Under the pieces are notes generated by a model that saw only the letters and a program-made list of their open reading frames with translations, made no database searches and was not told where the DNA came from. The position numbers and the translations under genes were made by a program. From Candidatus Latescibacterota bacterium (GTDB taxonomy: Bacteria > Latescibacterota > 4484-107): a stretch of DNA of 9,097 nt. Position 1 is the stretch's first letter. Each line of letters begins with the position of its first letter. Shown in pieces: positions 5,012-9,097 of the stretch. The stretch spans positions 1-9,097 of the forward strand of contig JAUWMS010000062.1 in NCBI GenBank assembly GCA_030613045.1, in the 5' to 3' direction.

Positions 5012-6208
5012 ATGAAAACAGACGAAGTAATCGCTTTGGAAAAGCAGGTGATTCTGCAAACCTATACCCGTCCGCCGTTTGTGTTGGAGCGCGGAAACGG
5101 GGTGCACCTGTTCGATACGGAGGGAAATCGCTATCTCGATTTTGTGAGCGGCATCGCGGTCAATGCCTTCGGATACGGGGATTTCGATATTTTAGAGACC
5201 CTTAAAAGCCAGGCTTCGCAATTGATCCACTGCTCCAATCTGTATTACACGGAGCCGCAGGTGGAATTGGCGAAGCTCCTCGTGGCGCATTCCTTTGCGG
5301 ATAAGGCGTTTTTCTGCAACAGCGGGACCGAGGCCATCGAGGGCGTCATCAAGTTTGCGCGGCGATGGGGACACGAGCGATTCGACCGGCCGAAGACCCG
5401 GATCGTCACGATGACGGGTTCGTTTCACGGCAGGACGTACGGCGCATTGTCGGCTACGGCACAGCCGAAGTTTCACAGAGGGTTCGAGCCGTTGGTGCCG
5501 GGCTTTGCGACCGCACCGTTCAACGATCTTGAGGCCGTTCGCGAGGCGGTTACAGAGGACACGTGCGCCATTCTGGTGGAGCCGCTTCAGGGCGAATCGG
5601 GCGTCAATCCGGCGGATCAGGCGTTCCTCGAAGGGCTGCGAAACTTGTGCGACGAGCGGGAGATGCTGCTGATCTTCGATGAGATCCAGTTTGGCCTCGC
5701 GCGAAGCGGCGCGCTCTTTGCGTATCAGCACTTCGGAGTCGAGCCGGATCTGATGACCCTCGCCAAGCCCCTCGCCGGAGGGCTGCCCGTGGGCGCGGTG
5801 CTCTTACGGGATGAGGTGGCGCAGCACCTCGGACCGGGGGATCACGGAACCACGTTCGGCGGCGGCCCGGTGGTGTGTTCGGTGGCGTGCAAGGTCTTTG
5901 AAAAAATGAGGGATCCGAAGCTCCTCGAACAGATCAAAGAGCGCGGGGCCTATCTGCACGCTTCCTTAGAGCGCCTCAAAAGCCGCCGGCCTCAGATCAA
6001 GAAGGTGCGCGGATTCGGATTGATCGCGGGCGTGGTGACGGAGTACGAGCCGAAGGCCGTAGCCGAAGCCTTCCGAAAACGCAACGTGCTCGTGTGCACT
6101 TCGGGCAAGGACGCAGTCCGCTTTCTTCCGCCGTTGATCATAGAAAAACAGCACGTGGACGAAGTGGTGGATGTGTTCGATGAAATTTTGGAGCAGGGCG
6201 TTGAATAA
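5012..6208 (+). CDS. argD: Acetylornithine aminotransferase (class III PLP transaminase)
   Basis: PLP-dependent enzyme that converts N-acetylglutamate semialdehyde to N2-acetylornithine with glutamate as amino donor, in the cytosol. It is 398 residues, the usual size. CNSGTEAIEG (102-111) is the PLP phosphate loop, SFHGRTYGALSAT (137-149) carries the stacking aromatic region, EPLQGESGVNP (190-200) and IFDEIQFG (221-228) include D223 for the pyridine nitrogen, TLAKPLAGGLPVGA (249-262) contains Schiff-base K252, and GTTFGGGPV (279-287) follows. Departures from the common ArgD sequence are TEAIEG instead of AEANEA and DEIQFGLARSG instead of DEVQTGxGRTG, so related class III transaminases are not excluded; the position between argB and argG supports ArgD. 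The start is firm: AGGAGG at 4998-5003 is 8 nt before the ATG. argF, which often follows argD, is absent. Confidence 0.92.
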   Translation: MKTDEVIALEKQVILQTYTRPPFVLERGNGVHLFDTEGNRYLDFVSGIAVNAFGYGDFDILETLKSQASQLIHCSNLYYTEPQVELAKLLVAHSFADKAFFCNSGTEAIEGVIKFARRWGHERFDRPKTRIVTMTGSFHGRTYGALSATAQPKFHRGFEPLVPGFATAPFNDLEAVREAVTEDTCAILVEPLQGESGVNPADQAFLEGLRNLCDEREMLLIFDEIQFGLARSGALFAYQHFGVEPDLMTLAKPLAGGLPVGAVLLRDEVAQHLGPGDHGTTFGGGPVVCSVACKVFEKMRDPKLLEQIKERGAYLHASLERLKSRRPQIKKVRGFGLIAGVVTEYEPKAVAEAFRKRNVLVCTSGKDAVRFLPPLIIEKQHVDEVVDVFDEILEQGVE

Positions 6209-6258
6209 GCATGTCAATCCGACCATTCAGTTTTCTTCCACAGCGCACACAGAGACCG

Positions 6259-6304
6259 TGCAAAGTGCAAAATGCGAAGCGAAACGTGCATTTTGCACTT
6301 TGCA
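6259..6304. repeat. Perfect 17-bp hairpin upstream of argG
   Basis: TGCAAAGTGCAAAATGC (6259-6275) and GCATTTTGCACTTTGCA (6288-6304) are perfectly complementary around a 12-nt loop. The right arm continues into TTTTACATTTTATATTTTTC, AT-rich but not a clean U-tract. Bases 6272-6284 can instead pair with TTTCATTTCGCAT (6321-6333) at 11 of 13 positions, so two mutually exclusive folds are possible 50-100 nt before the argG start. Its words resemble the low-complexity repeats in other gaps, so it may be a repeat rather than a dedicated attenuator. Confidence 0.75.
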
Positions 6305-6355
6305 TTTTACATTTTATATTTTTCATTTCGCATCAGAGCGGGAAAGGACACAACG

Positions 6356-7648
6356 ATGAAACAGGCTGCTGAAAAAATCATTCTGGCCTATTCCGGGGGA
6401 TTGGACACGTCGGTATGCGTGCAATGGATCCGGGAGAACTATGGCATGGAGGTGATCACCCTGACCGCGGATCTGGGCCAGGGCATCGATCTGGACGAAG
6501 CCCGGCACAGGGCGTTGGCGGTGGGGGCATCCAAGGCGATCGTGGTGGATGCAAAGGAGTTGTTCGTGGAGTATTTTGCCTTCCCGGCCCTTCAGGCGGG
6601 AGCGATCTACGAAGGCGAGTACGTGCTGGCTACGGCGTTGGGGCGTCCGCTGATCGCTAAGCTGATGGTGGATGTGGCGCGGGAGGAAGGCGCGGCGGCC
6701 GTGGCGCATGGGTCCACGGGCAAGGGCAATGATCAGGTGCGCTTCGACGTTTCGGTGAATACCTTAGCCCCGGACCTAAGGATCATCGCTCCGGTGCGGG
6801 AGTGGACGATGACGCGGGATCAGGAGATCGAATACGCGCAGGAGCACGGCATTGCTGTGCCCGTGACGAAGAAGAGTCCGTATAGTATAGATCAGAACCT
6901 CTGGGGACGCAGCATCGAGGCGGGCGTGCTGGAGGATCCCTGGACCGAGCCGCCGGACGACATCTATGCGTGGACGACGGATCCCCGAAACGCCCCGGAT
7001 GAGCCGCAGATAATCGAAATCGAGTTCGAGGAGGGCATTCCCGTGGCCCTGGATGGCGAGCGGATGAAAGGTGCTGCGCTCATCGCCAAGCTCAACACCA
7101 TCGCGGGCCGGCACGGCATCGGTCGGGTGGATCACTTGGAGAATCGCCTCGTCGGGATCAAATCCAGAGAGATCTACGAGGCCCCGGCGGCGACGGTGCT
7201 GTATAAAGCGCATCAGATATTGGAGGATATGACCCTCTCCAAAGATGCCGCTCGCTTCAAGACGCTGGTATCGAAACAATACGCCGAGCTGATCTACAAC
7301 GGACTATGGTTTTGCGCGCTCCATCAGGACCTCCGCGCCTTCGTGGTGAGCAATCAGCGGTATGTCACCGGAACCGTGCGGATGAAGCTTTTCAAGGGCG
7401 TCTGCCACGTGATCGGGCGCAAGTCGCCTTCTTCGCTGTATAGCTTCTCCCTCGCCACGTACGACGAAGGCGATCAATACGATCAGGAAGCGGCGTTGGG
7501 CTTTATCAAAATTCACGGCCTCTCGCAAAAGACCCAGGCGCAGGTGCAGCTTTTGGGACAGGCTTCGACGCAGAAGAAACTGCCGTCGGTGATGCCTCCG
7601 AAAATGCGGAAGGACGCTTTGAAAGTCGCGACGGCGGAAGAGCAATGA
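6356..7648 (+). CDS. argG: Argininosuccinate synthase
   Basis: Cytosolic ligase that condenses citrulline and aspartate with ATP to argininosuccinate, AMP and PPi, the penultimate step of arginine synthesis. From ATG 6356 the protein has 430 residues. The PP-loop ATP site is AYSGGLDTS (11-19); TADLGQGIDLDEAR (37-50) and AHGSTGKGNDQVRF (117-130) are the family's nucleotide- and aspartate/citrulline-binding segments; SPYSIDQNLWGRSIEAG (174-190) and DDIYAWTTDP (201-210) follow. This order is typical of the ASS family. The frame is open back to 6272, but that part would encode a hydrophobic leader through the hairpin repeat; ATG 6356 has AAGGA at 6344-6348, 7 nt upstream, and begins just before the PP-loop, so it is preferred. 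It lies 147 bp after argD; argF and argH, needed on either side of this step, are not in the window. Confidence 0.96.
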   Translation: MKQAAEKIILAYSGGLDTSVCVQWIRENYGMEVITLTADLGQGIDLDEARHRALAVGASKAIVVDAKELFVEYFAFPALQAGAIYEGEYVLATALGRPLIAKLMVDVAREEGAAAVAHGSTGKGNDQVRFDVSVNTLAPDLRIIAPVREWTMTRDQEIEYAQEHGIAVPVTKKSPYSIDQNLWGRSIEAGVLEDPWTEPPDDIYAWTTDPRNAPDEPQIIEIEFEEGIPVALDGERMKGAALIAKLNTIAGRHGIGRVDHLENRLVGIKSREIYEAPAATVLYKAHQILEDMTLSKDAARFKTLVSKQYAELIYNGLWFCALHQDLRAFVVSNQRYVTGTVRMKLFKGVCHVIGRKSPSSLYSFSLATYDEGDQYDQEAALGFIKIHGLSQKTQAQVQLLGQASTQKKLPSVMPPKMRKDALKVATAEEQ

Positions 7649-7695
7649 GAATAGGCACTGGTCATTCGGCATAGGGCATTAGTCCCCACCACCTG

Positions 7696-7737
7696 CCTGT
7701 TGCCTGTTGTCTGTTGCCTGTTGCCTGTTGTCTGTTG
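7696..7737. repeat. 7-bp tandem repeat YCTGTTG, six copies
   Basis: Six consecutive units start at 7696, 7703, 7710, 7717, 7724 and 7731: CCTGTTG, CCTGTTG, TCTGTTG, then the same three again, giving a perfect 21-bp duplication. It lies between argG and the GNAT gene. Confidence 0.92.
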
Positions 7738-7740
7738 CCC

Positions 7741-7768
7741 AATGACCAATCACTAATGACCAATAACT
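7741..7768. repeat. 14-bp direct repeat AATGACCAATMACT
   Basis: AATGACCAATCACT (7741-7754) is followed at once by AATGACCAATAACT (7755-7768), one mismatch. The unit is twice 7 bp and shares CCAATCAC with the repeat at 3848-3875. It ends 13 nt before the GNAT start codon. Confidence 0.85.
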
Positions 7769-7781
7769 ACGATGGAAGGCT

Positions 7782-8255
7782 ATGGAAACAAAACCGCTTC
7801 AAGTTATTCGCGGCGCCAAAATAAAAGACGTGCCCCGGATGGCTCAGATTATCAACGGGTATGCGAAAGATGGGCTGATGCTGCCAAGATCGTTGAGTCG
7901 CCTCTACGAGCAGCTGCGGGATTACGTGGTAGCAGAGTTGGATGGGGAAGTTGTCGGATGCGGCGCGCTTCAGGTGACGTGGGAGGAATTGGGAGAAATT
8001 CGATCCCTGGCGATTGCGGAGGAACATCTCAGACAAGGGATCGGTTCGGAGATCGTTGCCTGTTTGCTGAAGGAGGCCCGGAGGATCGGACTGACGCGCG
8101 TCTTTGTGTTGACATACCGGATGGACTTTTTCGGACGGTTCGGATTTCAGGAGATTCCAAAAGAGCGTCTGCCGCACAAGGTATGGAGAGATTGCTTCGA
8201 TTGCATCAAATTCCCGGAATGCGATGAGCATGCGATGATTCTGGAAAAGATTTAA
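7782..8255 (+). CDS. GNAT N-acetyltransferase, short ArgA-type N-acetylglutamate synthase
   Basis: Probable first enzyme of arginine synthesis, transferring acetyl from acetyl-CoA to glutamate. The 157-residue protein is one GNAT domain with no amino-acid-kinase domain, unlike E. coli ArgA. IRGAKIKDVPRMAQIINGYA (9-28) and DGLMLPRSLSRLYEQLRDYV (30-49) match the short ArgA-like family seen in arg operons. The acetyl-CoA loop is LRQGIGSE (83-90), and LTYRMDFFGRFGFQEI (110-125) is the distal GNAT strand region. The C-terminus carries C138-x2-C141-x5-C147 within a WRDC...CIKFPECDEHAM context, a recurrent feature of this family. GGAAGG at 7774-7779 lies 2 nt before the ATG, so spacing is tight. Lacking a regulatory domain, it is probably not arginine-inhibited itself; ArgB would carry that control. 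Another acyl acceptor is possible, but its place after argB-argD-argG supports the call. Confidence 0.83.
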   Translation: METKPLQVIRGAKIKDVPRMAQIINGYAKDGLMLPRSLSRLYEQLRDYVVAELDGEVVGCGALQVTWEELGEIRSLAIAEEHLRQGIGSEIVACLLKEARRIGLTRVFVLTYRMDFFGRFGFQEIPKERLPHKVWRDCFDCIKFPECDEHAMILEKI

Positions 8256-8257
8256 TT

Positions 8258-8384
8258 TCACCGCGGAGACGCGGAGTGCGCAGAGAAACTCCCTGTGTAG
8301 GTGGGAAAGTGGAAGGGTGGGAGGGGGCTCCCCGTCTCACTTTCTCACTTTCTCACTTTCTTTCCTTTGCGTCTTTGCGGTGAG
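8258..8384. repeat. Nested inverted repeat upstream of the response regulator
   Basis: The outer left arm TCACCGCGGAGACGCGGAG (8258-8276) is an imperfect reverse complement of TTTGCGTCTTTGCGGTGA (8366-8383). Inside it, GTGGGAAAGTGGAAGGGTGG (8301-8320) opposes a CTCACTTT triplet repeat (8336-8359, period 8). The exact 12-mer CTTTGCGGTGAG at 8373-8384 ends 20 nt before the regulator's GTG. This fills nearly all of the 149-bp gap. Confidence 0.75.
8303..8327 (+). other. Possible G-quadruplex-forming G-tracts
   Basis: Four + strand G-tracts: GGG (8303-8305), GGG (8315-8317), GGG (8319-8321) and GGGGG (8323-8327). Loops are 9, 1 and 1 nt. The 9-nt first loop exceeds the common 1-7 nt rule, so folding is plausible but not assured. 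The tracts lie inside the inverted repeat and could compete with it. Confidence 0.4.
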
Positions 8385-8404
8385 ACGAAATCCTCGGAGG
8401 AACG

Positions 8405-9082
8405 GTGAGCCGTATCTTGATCGTAGGCATTGAACACGATTTGATGGAAAGGTTGGCGTCCGATCTGGCCGACTCCGGATACCGGACGGACTCGATGACC
8501 GGGGAGGAGTTGCTTTCCGCGGAGAACGGCGCCCTCGCAAACTACGATCTTTTTCTCTTGGAAATAGGTGCTGAGGACGTGGGGTTGGTTCGATCCAAGC
8601 TGAAGCAGGCATTCGAGGGAAGAAGAAAACCGCCGCTCCTCTTAGTGGGCACGGAGAAGCAGATGAAGGATGCGGATGCCCTGACGGAAGCGGACGACTT
8701 TGTGCTGGCGCCGGGTTCGCCCTTCGAGTTAAGCCTGCGGGTAACGGTCGCTCTGAGACGCGCGAGGCGCTTTGATCCCACGAATACGATCCGAAGAGCC
8801 GATCTGAGGATCCATCCGCATACGTACGAAGTGTTCATGAATGAAGAGCGGGTGGATCTCACCCTGAAGGAATATGAGTTGCTAAAATTTCTGGCCACGC
8901 ACGCGGGGCGGGTATTCACGCGGGACGTGCTTTTGGAGCAGGTGGGGGGATACGATTATTACGGCGGCATGCGCACCGTGGATGTGCACGTACGAAGGCT
9001 TGGGGCAAAGATCGAGCGAGAGGGACGCACGTTTATAGAGACCATACGGGGAGTCGGGTATCGGTTTGTAGTGCGGGCGTAA
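8405..9082 (+). CDS. OmpR/PhoB-family winged-helix regulator with a degenerate receiver domain
   Basis: Transcription factor of 225 residues: a receiver-like domain (about 1-122) and an OmpR-type winged helix (about 130-225). The DNA-binding half is intact: LTLKEYELLKFLATHAGRVF (152-171), then DYYGGMRTVDVHVRRLGAKI (184-203) as recognition helix and ETIRGVGYRF (212-221) as wing. The receiver lacks phosphorylation chemistry: the acidic pair is GIE (8-10) instead of DDE, the phosphoacceptor position in LFLLEIG is E53 rather than Asp, and the conserved Lys before Pro is A102 in VLAPGSP. It is therefore probably phosphorylation-independent, like atypical regulators such as actinobacterial GlnR, which it resembles in layout; orthology is not claimed. 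GTG 8405 is chosen because GGAGG at 8396-8400 lies 4 nt upstream. No histidine kinase follows in the 15 bases left. Control of the adjacent arg genes is only a guess. Confidence 0.88.
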   Translation: MSRILIVGIEHDLMERLASDLADSGYRTDSMTGEELLSAENGALANYDLFLLEIGAEDVGLVRSKLKQAFEGRRKPPLLLVGTEKQMKDADALTEADDFVLAPGSPFELSLRVTVALRRARRFDPTNTIRRADLRIHPHTYEVFMNEERVDLTLKEYELLKFLATHAGRVFTRDVLLEQVGGYDYYGGMRTVDVHVRRLGAKIEREGRTFIETIRGVGYRFVVRA

Positions 9083-9097
9083 CGAGAGAGAAAAAAT

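Noticed and set aside
6272..6355. Upstream ATG giving ArgG a 28-residue hydrophobic leader
   Set aside because: The extension is encoded by the hairpin and AT-rich repeats. ATG 6356 has a ribosome site and starts just before the PP-loop, as in the family.
7767..8261. 164-codon - strand frame opposite the GNAT gene
   Set aside because: The + strand frame has clear GNAT motifs; the antisense product has none.

Overview
The window is a gene-dense stretch of a bacterial chromosome with every supported gene on the + strand. Coding DNA is roughly 55-65% G+C by eye. I cannot name the organism. The two-subunit class I fumarase, a stand-alone short ArgA-type acetyltransferase and an arginine-inhibitable type of ArgB are found in many Gram-negative and candidate-phylum bacteria. 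The most distinctive trait is intergenic: almost every gap holds degenerate short-period repeats, which I associate with slow-growing environmental lineages, though only from general recollection.

Layout: (1) 1-1122, the C-terminal motor and gamma domain of an FtsK/SpoIIIE DNA translocase, cut by the window edge. (2) 1219-3131, a class I fumarate hydratase split into alpha (1219-2058) and beta (2598-3131) subunit genes, with an AT-richer hicA-hicB toxin-antitoxin pair (about 2091-2559) between them. The 5' end of hicA appears to need a -1 frameshift, or a missing A, at an A6 run. (3) 3240-3818, a small class I SAM-dependent methyltransferase related to the RsmC/RlmG 'MTS' group. (4) 3932-8255, an arginine biosynthesis cluster: argB, argD, argG and a short N-acetylglutamate synthase-like GNAT gene. 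argC, argJ, argF and argH are not in the window. (5) 8405-9082, an OmpR-type winged-helix regulator whose receiver domain has lost its phosphorylation residues.

The genes connect metabolically. The GNAT protein would make N-acetylglutamate, ArgB phosphorylates it, ArgD makes N-acetylornithine later in the pathway, and ArgG makes argininosuccinate. ArgH, encoded elsewhere, would release fumarate, the substrate of the fumarase encoded upstream. ArgB has the N-terminal helix and C-terminal signature of arginine-inhibitable enzymes, so feedback probably acts there.

No gene-free gap exceeds 190 bases. The gaps hold 7-bp tandem repeats of three sequence families (1124-1150, 3119-3139, 3848-3875, 7696-7737, 7741-7768), four exact + strand copies of CTTTGCGGTGAG lying 11-36 nt upstream of start codons, and several inverted repeats, the strongest being a perfect 17-bp hairpin before argG. 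I saw no tRNA, rRNA, CRISPR array, IS element or convincing intrinsic terminator.
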